Of a stretch of 64,000 nucleotides of DNA, positions 27,000 through 34,934 are shown piece after piece. The DNA lies in assembly GCF_013387455.1 (NCBI RefSeq), contig NZ_VWNC01000006.1, forward strand, positions 124,001 to 188,000, given 5' to 3'. The DNA comes from Mariprofundus sp. NF (GTDB lineage Bacteria; Pseudomonadota; Zetaproteobacteria; Mariprofundales; Mariprofundaceae). Within the stretch, counting starts at the first letter, position 1. Each line of letters starts with the position of its first letter. Both the position numbers and the translations under genes were made by a program. Under the pieces are notes generated by a model. It made no database searches, was not told the origin of the DNA, and saw only the letters and a program-made list of their open reading frames with translations.

Positions 27000-28617
27000 T
27001 CAGCAACCCGAACGCCTGAAACGGGCCAGCGATAGCGACCTGCTCGATGCCGGGCAGCAGCTACTTGTGCCTACGGTGACCATCAGCAAGCACATCAAAG
27101 GGTTGCGATTAAACCCGAACTACAGTCCGTTTGCAGAGGATCTGGATAAAATAGTGGTCGCTACCAAGCAGCTCGCCAATCTGATCAAACAGAGCCTCAG
27201 CAAAAGTGCCCCAGGCAGGTCAGCTGCAGAGATTCATAGCATCAATGCCATCATCAAACATGATCTCTCCACCCCGCTGATTGCCGTCACCGCCTATAGC
27301 GAAATGATTCAGGAAGATCTTGAAGCTGAAGGTGATACAGAAGCCTGTGAGCTGTTAGAGCATGTACTGGATCTGTCGCAGACCCTGTTAAAACGTATTA
27401 AAGAGCTCGATTATCTCGGCGAAATGTCCCTGACAACTCCCGTTGAACCGGTATCCAATAGCCTGAATCCGACAGCTATTGCAGCAGCTGATTCAGTAGA
27501 GCGCAACCTGATGAACCTGATGAGTGAAGTGATAGCCGGTATGCGCAACAGCAGTGAACAGCGGCAAGAGGCATCACTGCTGGTGGTTGATGATAAGGAG
27601 AGCAATCGCGATTTTCTCTCCAGGCGTCTGATCAAGCAGGGCTTCTCTGTTGATGTTGCTGAAAATGGACAGCAAGCCCTGAATCTGCTGCGCGATCACG
27701 ATTATGACCTGGTTCTGCTGGATATCATTATGCCCGAACTCGATGGTTATCAGGTGCTGGAGAGGCTGAAACAGGATGAGCGATTAAAGCATACCCCTGT
27801 GATGATGATCTCTGCGCTGGATGAGATCGACAGCGTTGTAAAATGTCTGGAGATGGGTGCTGAGGATTATCTGCAGAAGCCGTTCAATCAGATTATTTTA
27901 ACCACCAAGATCAACGCATCTCTGGAGCGCAGCTGGCTGCGCGCACGCGAGCAGGCCCATAACAGAACCCTGAAACTTGAGCAGGAAAAAACAGAGAAGT
28001 TACTGCTCAATATCCTGCCCAAATCTATTGCTGAGCGGTTGAAAAACGGTGAAAGCTCTATTGCCGACCGGTTCGATGATGTCACCGTTCTCTTCGCGGA
28101 TATCGTCAACTTCTCTGAACTCTCAGCCAATATCTCTCCGGAACAACTGGTGGAGAAGCTCAATGCCATCTTCCTCGCCTTCGATCTGTTAACCGAGTCA
28201 CACGGACTGGAAAAGATCAAAACCATCGGTGATGCCTATATGCTGGTCGGTGGCATGCCCACCCCCTGCCCTGACCATGTCAACGCGGTCGCCGACATGG
28301 CACTGGAGATGCAGCAGGTCATTCATCAGATGAATGCTGAAGATGGTGGCAATTTAAGTATCCGCATCGGCATCCACACCGGCCCCGTGGTTGCAGCGGT
28401 GATCGGCAAACACAAATTCAGTTATGATCTGTGGGGTGATGCCGTAATTGTTGCCAGCCGCATGGAGTCCAACAGCCTGCCCGGCCACATTCAGATCTCC
28501 GATGCCACCTACCAGCGCATCAAAGAGAACTTCATTTTCGATAAACGCGCCCCGATAGAGGTCAAAGGCCAGGGTTCAATGCAAACCTATTTCCTCAAAG
28601 CAAAAAAAGCGCCCTGA
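26992..28617 (+). CDS. response-regulator adenylate cyclase with HisKA-like N-terminus
   Basis: A 541-residue class III cyclase. The N-terminal 150 residues include IIKHDLSTPLIAVTAYSEM, which looks like a histidine kinase dimerisation helix, but no ATPase domain follows. A receiver comes next (about 195-310; phospho-Asp in LLDIIMPELDG). The cyclase domain spans about 360-525. Its metal aspartates are in LFADIVNF and KTIGDAYM. The Lys in EKIKTIGDA and the Asp in YDLWGDAV are the base-selecting residues of adenylate rather than guanylate cyclases. Phosphorylation of the receiver, or of the N-terminal histidine by a partner, probably sets cAMP output. The 3' end is duplicated at 30140-30236. Confidence 0.92.
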   Translation: MPDQQPERLKRASDSDLLDAGQQLLVPTVTISKHIKGLRLNPNYSPFAEDLDKIVVATKQLANLIKQSLSKSAPGRSAAEIHSINAIIKHDLSTPLIAVTAYSEMIQEDLEAEGDTEACELLEHVLDLSQTLLKRIKELDYLGEMSLTTPVEPVSNSLNPTAIAAADSVERNLMNLMSEVIAGMRNSSEQRQEASLLVVDDKESNRDFLSRRLIKQGFSVDVAENGQQALNLLRDHDYDLVLLDIIMPELDGYQVLERLKQDERLKHTPVMMISALDEIDSVVKCLEMGAEDYLQKPFNQIILTTKINASLERSWLRAREQAHNRTLKLEQEKTEKLLLNILPKSIAERLKNGESSIADRFDDVTVLFADIVNFSELSANISPEQLVEKLNAIFLAFDLLTESHGLEKIKTIGDAYMLVGGMPTPCPDHVNAVADMALEMQQVIHQMNAEDGGNLSIRIGIHTGPVVAAVIGKHKFSYDLWGDAVIVASRMESNSLPGHIQISDATYQRIKENFIFDKRAPIEVKGQGSMQTYFLKAKKAP

Positions 28618-28624
28618 TTTTCTA
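28528..28624 (+). repeat. parent copy of a 97-bp duplicated cyclase tail
   Basis: The last 30 codons of the adenylate cyclase plus seven bases after the stop recur at 30140-30236 with 11 mismatches and no gaps by my alignment. This is the intact copy. Confidence 0.85.
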
Positions 28625-28684
28625 CCCCTTAAAAGGGCAACAGCCACATATTTCACGTAACGTTTAACCTCTGCGACTCAGCGC

Positions 28685-28713
28685 CAAATGATACAATGGT
28701 AGACCTGCCCCCG
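28685..28713 (-). repeat. left inverted repeat of the 28.7-31.0 kb islet
   Basis: Read on the minus strand, this carries TCGGGGGCAGGTCTACCATT followed by GTATCATT. The same sequence with two differences occurs in the opposite orientation at 30981-31008. GGGGTCAGGTCT-type sequences are known as REP-like elements linked to IS200-like (RAYT) transposases, but no transposase gene is present here. Confidence 0.8.
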
Positions 28714-28731
28714 ATCTCTTTTCATTCGGCA

Positions 28732-28755
28732 CCCCTGCAGGGGATAGTCTATAAT
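28732..28755 (+). promoter_or_regulatory. palindrome and -10 box upstream of the thioredoxin-CcdA gene
   Basis: CCCCTGCAGGGG is a perfect 12-bp palindrome at 28732-28743. It ends six bases before a consensus TATAAT at 28750-28755. A regulator bound there would overlap the polymerase site. No convincing -35 box is visible, which suggests an activated promoter. Confidence 0.45.
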
Positions 28756-28841
28756 ACATTTAAGAGACGTCAGTTACATGTTTCAGATGCATTATTATAC
28801 CCGGTCGTATAGGGAGCATAGCTGCACAGAGGAGGTAATGC

Positions 28842-28883
28842 ATGGAGAATAAAACAGAAGCCATTACCAGCCGGAGCAGATGA
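28842..28883 (+). CDS. 13-codon upstream frame coupled to the thioredoxin-CcdA gene
   Basis: An ATG five bases after GAGGAGGT opens a 13-residue frame (MENKTEAITSRSR). Its TGA overlaps the ATG of the membrane gene in the ATGA form. The strong ribosome site and exact overlap suggest a translated leader that brings ribosomes to the downstream start, which has only GGAG nearby. Confidence 0.45.
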   Translation: MENKTEAITSRSR

Positions 28884-30091
28884 AAACAGTCTCATTGATG
28901 CGGAATCTCGCACGGACACCTGTAAACTGTCGTTTTAATATCAACAGGTGGCGATGGGCATATTATGCCCCCCCTCTGCAGTGGCTTGCGTTGGCTGCAC
29001 TGCTGTTGTTGCCCATGCCATTGGCTGCAGACATCGGAGCTACGCAACCGGTTTCCAATCAAGCCGTGCTGGAAGTTTTCGTGCGCGATGGTTGCCCGCA
29101 CTGTAGCGAAGCCAAGAAATTCCTCTCGGAATTTTCCAGAGAGCGGCCGGAACTGCGGATTGAATTTCGTCCAGTGGATCATGATGAAGCCGCCCGCGAC
29201 GATCTGATGCGACACTTTCAAAACGCTGGCCTCGGGCCACCCGGTGTGCCTACTTTCGTCTTCGACGGCAGGATGCTGGTTGGTTTCGCCAGCGCGGAGC
29301 GCACCGGCTCCGAATTGGCAGCCCTGATTGACGGTCATTTGAGACCCCCGCAAGCAGTTGAGACAGGCGCTTTTGGAACGCTCACTGTTTCGAACCTCGG
29401 CTTGCCGCTGTTCACCCTGACTCTGGGGTTACTGGACGGCTTTAACCCCTGCGCTATGTGGGTACTGCTGTTTCTGCTTTCGCTACTGGTGCACCTGCAT
29501 AATCGCAAACGAATGGCGCTGATTGCCGGAACCTTCGTGCTGATCAGCGGTGCTGTTTACTACGCATTCATGGCCGCCTGGCTCAATCTGTTTCTGCTGG
29601 TGGGTTTTTCAACAATTTTGCGCTGGATACTGGGTAGTGCGGCGCTAGCCATCGCTGCAGTCAACATCAGTGACTTTATAAGGCCAGGAAAAGGGTTTTC
29701 GCTCTCCATCTCGGATTCACTAAAACCTGATCTATACGCACGTATGCGTTTAATTCTGGGAGCCAACTCGCTGTTACCATCGCTGGCCGGAGTCGCTACG
29801 CTGGCAGTGTTGGTGAACTTCATTGAACTTCTCTGTACGGCAGGCATTCCGGCTGTTTATACCGCCGTTCTTACCCAGCAGGGGCTCAGCCCAGCCTCCT
29901 ATTATGCCTACCTGGGGCTGTATATTATCGGTTATGTGGCGGATGATTCACTGATGGTCACAGTTGCCGTTATCGCATTGAGCAGTCGAAAGCTAACGGA
30001 GAACACCGGGCGCTGGCTCAAACTCCTGAGCGGGATAGTCATGCTGCTGCTTGGAGCAGTCATGATTCTGCGCCCTGATTGGCTGATGTAG
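28880..30091 (+). CDS. periplasmic thioredoxin-fold domain fused to a CcdA/DsbD-like membrane domain
   Basis: A 403-residue membrane protein likely to move reducing power across the inner membrane. After a signal or anchor segment (about residues 25-50) comes a thioredoxin-fold domain with the CPHC active site in VRDGCPHCSEAKKFL and the cis-proline region PGVPTFVFDGR. About six membrane helices follow. Their cysteines, in GLLDGFNPCAMW and FIELLCTAGIPAVY, match the redox pair of CcdA/DsbD. Electrons would pass from cytoplasmic thioredoxin through the membrane cysteines to the fused domain; the final target is unknown. The gene lies inside a repeat-bounded islet and has its own promoter and leader frame. 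Confidence 0.85.
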   Translation: MKTVSLMRNLARTPVNCRFNINRWRWAYYAPPLQWLALAALLLLPMPLAADIGATQPVSNQAVLEVFVRDGCPHCSEAKKFLSEFSRERPELRIEFRPVDHDEAARDDLMRHFQNAGLGPPGVPTFVFDGRMLVGFASAERTGSELAALIDGHLRPPQAVETGAFGTLTVSNLGLPLFTLTLGLLDGFNPCAMWVLLFLLSLLVHLHNRKRMALIAGTFVLISGAVYYAFMAAWLNLFLLVGFSTILRWILGSAALAIAAVNISDFIRPGKGFSLSISDSLKPDLYARMRLILGANSLLPSLAGVATLAVLVNFIELLCTAGIPAVYTAVLTQQGLSPASYYAYLGLYIIGYVADDSLMVTVAVIALSSRKLTENTGRWLKLLSGIVMLLLGAVMILRPDWLM

Positions 30092-30139
30092 AGTATTGCC
30101 GCGCGGCCCGCTCGTAACACTTTCAAGGCTCACGATGAT

Positions 30140-30236
30140 AACTTCATTTTCGACAGTCGTGCCCCGATAGCGGTCAAAGGCCAGGGTTCAATGCAAACCT
30201 ATTTTCTCAAAGACAAAAAAGGATCCTGATTTTCTA
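30140..30236 (+). pseudogene. degenerate copy of the adenylate cyclase 3' end
   Basis: A 97-bp segment about 89% identical to 28528-28624. It still reads in frame: N-F-I-F-D-S-R-A-P-I-A-V-K-G, then QGSMQTYFLKDKKGS and a TGA. There is no start and no upstream cyclase sequence, so it is a remnant. It shows that a duplication or a recombination with a second cyclase gene preceded or accompanied arrival of the thioredoxin-CcdA segment. Confidence 0.85.
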
Positions 30237-30241
30237 ATTTC

Positions 30242-30256
30242 TGGTTTTTTAAACCA
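30242..30256. terminator. short hairpin after the cyclase remnant
   Basis: TGGTTT and AAACCA form a six-base stem around TTT, followed by CAATCAG. It is a weak terminator candidate with no clear T tract beyond the loop. Confidence 0.3.
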
Positions 30257-30296
30257 ATCAGTTCAGAGACAGCAATACTCAACAAGCAAAGGTAAC

Positions 30297-30341
30297 GCAT
30301 TTAGTTTAACGATTTGCGTTAAATGCAAGCCGTGCTATTAT
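30297..30341 (+). promoter_or_regulatory. higBA promoter with nested operator dyads
   Basis: A perfect inverted repeat, TTTAACG-ATTTG-CGTTAAA (30305-30323), lies inside a wider one, GCATTTA with TAAATGC (30297-30303 and 30320-30326). They overlap a -35 element TTGCGT at 30314-30319, which is 16 bases before TATTAT at 30336-30341. HigA antitoxins repress their own operon by binding such dyads. The -10 box ends six bases before the higB ATG, so the transcript may be nearly leaderless. Confidence 0.6.
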
Positions 30342-30347
30342 GCCGTT

Positions 30348-30626
30348 ATGATTCGCTCATTTGCCAGCAAGGAGACGCAATCTCTATTTGAAGGGAGATG
30401 CCCTCGCAGGTTCCTGGCGTTTCGAAATCAGGCTGAACGCAAACTGCAAATGCTTGATGCAGCAACTGATGTGATTGATCTTCGTTCCCCGCCGGGAAAC
30501 CGACTGGAGAAACTTAGCGGAGATCGAAGTCACCAATGGAGTATTCGCATCAATCAGAAGTGGCGACTCTGCTTCAGCTTTGAAGGCGGAGATGTATTTG
30601 AAGTTGAAATTGTGGATTACCACTAG
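30348..30626 (+). CDS. higB: HigB family toxin (RelE/ParE superfamily)
   Basis: A 92-residue mRNA-cleaving toxin of the HigB ('killer protein') type, toxin-first in the operon as usual for higBA. Typical blocks are MIRSFASKETQSLFEG, LDAATDVIDLRSPPGNRLEKL, HQWSIRINQKWRLCF and the C-terminal VEIVDYH. It cleaves ribosome-bound mRNA when free of antitoxin. The gene is inside the repeat-bounded islet and 11 bases before higA. Confidence 0.95.
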   Translation: MIRSFASKETQSLFEGRCPRRFLAFRNQAERKLQMLDAATDVIDLRSPPGNRLEKLSGDRSHQWSIRINQKWRLCFSFEGGDVFEVEIVDYH

Positions 30627-30637
30627 GAGGTACAACC

Positions 30638-30937
30638 ATGACAAGTAATGGAATGAGAGCTATTCATCCGGGTGAGATTCTACGTGAAGAGTATCTCGTA
30701 CCACTGAGCATGTCTGCCAATGCATTGGCTATTCGCCTGAGCATTCCGGCGCCACGCATCAACGATGTAGTACGTGAAAAGCGCGGCATCAGCACAGACA
30801 CAGCACTAAGGCTGGCTCGCTTCTTTGATACAACGCCAGAGTTCTGGATCAACCTGCAAACCGCCTACGACCTGAAAAAAGCCAAAGCCGCCCACGGCAA
30901 CGAAATCGAGCAGGACATTCGCCCCCTAGCCGCCTGA
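30638..30937 (+). CDS. higA: HigA family antitoxin
   Basis: A 99-residue helix-turn-helix protein (Xre type) that neutralises HigB and represses the operon. The family signature IHPGEILREEYLVPL is at the N-terminus. The DNA-binding helices run through SANALAIRLSIPAPRINDVV, and ISTDTALRLARFFDTTPEFW is typical. AGGAGGT precedes the ATG by seven bases. Confidence 0.95.
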   Translation: MTSNGMRAIHPGEILREEYLVPLSMSANALAIRLSIPAPRINDVVREKRGISTDTALRLARFFDTTPEFWINLQTAYDLKKAKAAHGNEIEQDIRPLAA

Positions 30938-30980
30938 TCGACCTGCAACAGTGAATGGAAAACACCCATCTGCGGAACTC

Positions 30981-31008
30981 TCGGGGTCAGGTCTACTATT
31001 GTATCATT
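30981..31008 (+). repeat. right inverted repeat of the islet
   Basis: The sequence TCGGGGTCAGGTCTACTATT followed by GTATCATT mirrors 28685-28713 with two substitutions. It lies 44 bases past higA and about 50 bases before the end of rsgA. Together the repeats enclose about 2.3 kb. Confidence 0.8.
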
Positions 31009-31058
31009 ACCATTGATAATCCGACCAGATCAGGTGTGCATATAATAAGGGGAAGGAG

Positions 31059-32117
31059 TTAATACCTTTTCTTATGTTTTGCTTTGGAGGGAGAAGGTCG
31101 TCTGGAGCCCCTGCCCTTTTTGAGTTTCTCGGCGTGAGCCTTCTCGTAGGCTTCTGACTCCTGTTTGATTTTCAGGTAGTTCTTGTAGTGATCCTGATCC
31201 AGCTCATTGCTGGCAATGGCCTCGTTGATGGCACAACCGGGTTCATTGCTATGGCCGCAATCATTGAAGCGACAGGTTTCACCAAGTGCCAGGATATCGG
31301 AGAAGCGCTCATCGATGCCCTCTCGCCCGCTCATCACGCCCAGCTCCCGCACACCCGGCATATCGATCAGCATCGCCCCGTTATCAAGCATCATCAGCCT
31401 GCGGCGAACGGTGGTGTGCCTGCCTGCTCCTGAAACACTCACCGATTTGGTTTTGAAACTGGTGCTGGCGATGTGATTCATCAGCGAGGTTTTGCCTGCG
31501 CCAGAGGAGCCAAGCAGGCAGCAAGTTTTTCTGGCAAGCAGGCGTTCACGCACCAGATCAATCCCCTCACCTGTGACATTACTCAGCTTGATAATGGTAT
31601 GATCAATGCCCGCCTTGCGAATTTTGGCAATCACCTGCTCCAGCTCATCAGGTGTGATCAGATCGGTTTTGGTCAGCAGCAGTACCGGTTCAATGTTATC
31701 CTGATTAACCATCACCAGATAACGTTCAAGACGACGGATATTAAAATCGAGATGGCAAGACTGGGCGATAAAGGCGGTATCAATATTGGACGCCAACATC
31801 TGGAACTCAATCTCGGTGCCAGCCATCTTGCGACGAAGCAGTGTCTTTCTTGGCAGGACAGTCGTGATGCTGGTGAAAGCATCACTCTCATGATGTTCAA
31901 GGCAGACCCAGTCCCCGACAACCGGAAAATCGGCAGGAGATTCGGTGGCCTGCACAAACTTGCGTGTAAGCACAGCAAACAGCTCAGACTCACCGTCATG
32001 CACATCAAAGCGCTCACGATCCACAGCAATCACCCGCGCCAGTTCACACGCTGAACCGCACAGCTCTTCAGCATGCGCCTCAAACCACGCATCTAATCCA
32101 AAGTCGGCTTTACTCAT
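31059..32117 (-). CDS. rsgA: ribosome small subunit-dependent GTPase A
   Basis: A circularly permuted GTPase that helps 30S subunit maturation. Order: OB-fold domain, GTPase domain with TKTD (G4) before the P-loop GSSGAGKTSLMNH (G1) and DMPGV (G3), then a zinc domain with CRFNDCGHSNEPGC. The start at 32117 (MSKADFGLDAWFEAH) resembles other RsgA N-termini; a TTG frame ten codons longer is less likely. The Lys/Arg-rich tail (KKGRGSRRPSPSKAKHKKRY) probably contacts rRNA. Confidence 0.95.
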   Translation of the reverse strand: MSKADFGLDAWFEAHAEELCGSACELARVIAVDRERFDVHDGESELFAVLTRKFVQATESPADFPVVGDWVCLEHHESDAFTSITTVLPRKTLLRRKMAGTEIEFQMLASNIDTAFIAQSCHLDFNIRRLERYLVMVNQDNIEPVLLLTKTDLITPDELEQVIAKIRKAGIDHTIIKLSNVTGEGIDLVRERLLARKTCCLLGSSGAGKTSLMNHIASTSFKTKSVSVSGAGRHTTVRRRLMMLDNGAMLIDMPGVRELGVMSGREGIDERFSDILALGETCRFNDCGHSNEPGCAINEAIASNELDQDHYKNYLKIKQESEAYEKAHAEKLKKGRGSRRPSPSKAKHKKRY

Positions 32118-32244
32118 GCAGAAGCACGTTTTCTGCAGTATTGGCAAAGATATAGTTGGTTGAGTGTCTGAATGTTTTCATCTCCTGATGTTCCACGCAT
32201 CGAAGCTATCGACTGTGGCTCAAAAAATGAAGGTGTGTCGACGA

Positions 32245-34605
32245 TCAATCAGGGGAGATCAACTTATTTCGGATCAGTTGGCTGAGCTCTTCAAACGAAA
32301 AGGGCTTGCCGATAATCTCGCTATTATCAATCTGATCCTCTGCAGTGAGCACATGCTCCCTGTCATAACCCGTGGCAAAAATGATGGGCACCTCGAGATC
32401 AAGTTGCCGAATCGACCTGGCCAGATCAACGCCGCCCATCTTAGGCATAACGATATCGGTGAGAATCAGGTCAATGGTTTCCTGATGGGTTTTAAATATC
32501 TCCAATGCTTGCTCGCCATCACCGGCCTCCAGCACCTGATAACCCAGACTGCTTAAAACCTCAGCCGTTGTACTGCGCAGATCCGCCTCATCATCCGCGA
32601 GAAGAATGGTCTCTTGCTGGCCTTCGATAACACTGTTTGTTTCCGGCTCCGGGCTCTCGCCTTTCTCCTTCAGTGGCAGATAAACATGAAAAGCAGTGCC
32701 CACACCTACTTCGCTCTCTATTTCAATGACGCCTTCATGCGATTGCATGGCACCATAAACCATCGCCAACCCCAGACCGGTACCTTCACCAACACCCTTG
32801 GTCGTAAAGAATGGTTCAAAAACTTTATCCAGATGATCCTTTGTAATACCACAGCCATTATCCTGGACAGTCAGCCGGGCAAAGTGCAGACCATGCAGAT
32901 CCGGATGAGCATCGATAAATGCATCAGTTGCCACATAATGAGCGAGGCTGCAGCTGATCTGAGGTTGAGCCGTACCGCTAACAGCATGAGATGCATTAAT
33001 TAACAGATTCATTAACACCTGTTGCAGCTGGGTGGTATCGCCGCTGACAACCAGATCTTCCTGACATGTGTTACAGATATGTTCAATGTTTTCGGGAATG
33101 GCATTTTTAGCCAGTTTGAACCCCTCTTTCATAAATGCATTGAGAGAAAACGGAGCCATCCTGATTCTATCTTTACGTGCAAAGGTAAGAAGTTGTTTGA
33201 CCATATCGGCTGCACGTGTGCTCAGCCGCTCGATAGTATCCAGCTTTTCGCGAACCTCCGGCTGATTCTCCAACGCCAGCTTGGAGAGATATATATTACC
33301 CTGAATAGCCGCCAGCATATTATTGAAATCATGCGCTATGCCACCTACAAGCGTACCGATGGCTTCCATCTTTTGCGCCTGAAGGAATTGATCCTCCAAT
33401 CGCTTATACTCAGTCATATCCTGCTGTGTTGAAACATAGTGTGTGATTTCACCTGCATCATTGCGCAGTGGCGCAACCGACATCATGCCCGGATAAAAAG
33501 TACCATCCTTACGCCGGTCAGTCAGTGTTCCGTGCCAGACCTCGCCAGCAGAAATCGTCTGCCAGAGCTCGGTGTAAAAGGCCGGGTCCTGAGCACTGCT
33601 TTTAAGAATCGCCGGTGTCTTGCCAATCACCTCTTCCGCTTGATAACCTGTAATTTCGCTGAAGGCCGGATTCACATATTCGATAACTGCATTCAGATCT
33701 GTGATCATTACAGCTTCACCGGCCTGTTCTACAGCCTGAAGTAGCGTATTGGCTTTGCTTTCATGTTTTTTTCGATCGGTTACATCACGTGTCACAACTG
33801 CGGCAAACTCTACCTCTCCATCCTCATCAAAGTAGGGATAAAAGCTTGCCTCATAATGCTGCAGACCAGCGGTGGGTGATTCAAAATTAAACTCATGTTT
33901 TGTCACCCGGCCGGAAAAGCATCGGTCTAATATCGGTTTGATCTCCGTGTTAAAGACCTCCTCTCCCCAGATATCTGTCACGCTCTTACCAATCACATTT
34001 TCCCGGCTCATAGCCTGTGCCTTCAGAAAAGCATCGTTTACAGTCAGGTAGACATAATCCCGATCAATCAGGTCCATAAAATCATGCGAGCTATTGACGA
34101 TAAAAGAGTAGCGTTTCCAGCACGTTTCCAAACGCTTGCGCTCGGTTACATCACGCAGCATGACTGCCAGCACCATCTGACCATCACCACTGAGCTTGAA
34201 AATAGTGGCCTCAGCAAAAAAAATGACGCCGTCTTTACGCCGGGCCTGAATCTCCCGGTAGCCATGCATAGGACGCATAGCATCTTTCTCATCTATAAAT
34301 TGATGAACATGCTGATGATGAACTTTGTGGAAACATTCAGGAATCAATAGATTCAAATGCTTGCCGAGCACCTCCTCAGCCCTGTAACCGAAAAGCCTCT
34401 CCGCCCCCTTGTTGAACATCTGGACAGATTGATCCTGTTGCACAGCAATAACCGCATCATGGGCATTATTCAGTATCAGGGGGAGAAAGACCTGCGAGTC
34501 ACGCAATGCCTGTTTGCTATTAGAAGTGGTCGATGCAGCAACCTCAGCACGCAGCTGTCTGAGTTCCTCGATGAGCTGATCCTTGCTCTTCATTTCATCC
34601 TGCAT
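32245..34605 (-). CDS. cytoplasmic PAS hybrid histidine kinase with receiver
   Basis: A 786-residue soluble sensor. It has a short coiled-coil start (KSKDQLIEELRQLRAEV), three PAS domains (GYRAEEVLG, then a divergent PAS of the PAS_4 type, then GYQAEEVIG), a HisKA helix with GGIAHDFNNML, an ATPase domain (NLLINASHA, GTGLGLAMVYG), and a C-terminal receiver with ILTDIVMP. The last PAS through the receiver is closely similar to the kinase at 6954-10517, so the two are paralogues. No membrane segment is seen. AGGA lies seven bases before the ATG. The output partner is not adjacent. Confidence 0.92.
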   Translation of the reverse strand: MQDEMKSKDQLIEELRQLRAEVAASTTSNSKQALRDSQVFLPLILNNAHDAVIAVQQDQSVQMFNKGAERLFGYRAEEVLGKHLNLLIPECFHKVHHQHVHQFIDEKDAMRPMHGYREIQARRKDGVIFFAEATIFKLSGDGQMVLAVMLRDVTERKRLETCWKRYSFIVNSSHDFMDLIDRDYVYLTVNDAFLKAQAMSRENVIGKSVTDIWGEEVFNTEIKPILDRCFSGRVTKHEFNFESPTAGLQHYEASFYPYFDEDGEVEFAAVVTRDVTDRKKHESKANTLLQAVEQAGEAVMITDLNAVIEYVNPAFSEITGYQAEEVIGKTPAILKSSAQDPAFYTELWQTISAGEVWHGTLTDRRKDGTFYPGMMSVAPLRNDAGEITHYVSTQQDMTEYKRLEDQFLQAQKMEAIGTLVGGIAHDFNNMLAAIQGNIYLSKLALENQPEVREKLDTIERLSTRAADMVKQLLTFARKDRIRMAPFSLNAFMKEGFKLAKNAIPENIEHICNTCQEDLVVSGDTTQLQQVLMNLLINASHAVSGTAQPQISCSLAHYVATDAFIDAHPDLHGLHFARLTVQDNGCGITKDHLDKVFEPFFTTKGVGEGTGLGLAMVYGAMQSHEGVIEIESEVGVGTAFHVYLPLKEKGESPEPETNSVIEGQQETILLADDEADLRSTTAEVLSSLGYQVLEAGDGEQALEIFKTHQETIDLILTDIVMPKMGGVDLARSIRQLDLEVPIIFATGYDREHVLTAEDQIDNSEIIGKPFSFEELSQLIRNKLISPD

Positions 34606-34934
34606 AGACGTCCTCGCATCGATCAGGGATACACCGATACAGCTTTAATACTCATCGGCATGCGTATAAATATCTGATATGCAAGGTTGAATTTGCACTT
34701 TTCAGTGTTTTATAGCAACCCTATTAAATAACGGCTTTTCTTCGTCAGTCTGAATGCAGATCGTCCACACCCCGGTCATCAGGCCCTTTCAGATCACAGA
34801 CTCTCTTCACTGCTTATAACATGCATGCCACTGAACAGAGAGTGCCCGTGCTTGTATATATCATGGGCGGCACTAAGCTGCGCCACCCTTTCAGCCAAGG
34901 TTTGAAAGGAATTCTTGCTTAATGGAACAGTGTT
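34606..34934. other. 329-bp divergent intergenic region
   Basis: Between the PAS kinase and the ABC-F gene. I see no gene. An imperfect hairpin (about GGGCGGCA...TGCGCCACCC, 34864-34888) lies about 45 bases before the ABC-F start and could be a leader structure. TTGTATATATCAT nearby is promoter-like but unconvincing. Confidence 0.4.

Noticed and set aside
28618-31058. Transposase or integrase gene in the repeat-bounded islet
   Set aside because: I read both strands and found none; any mobility must be supplied from elsewhere.
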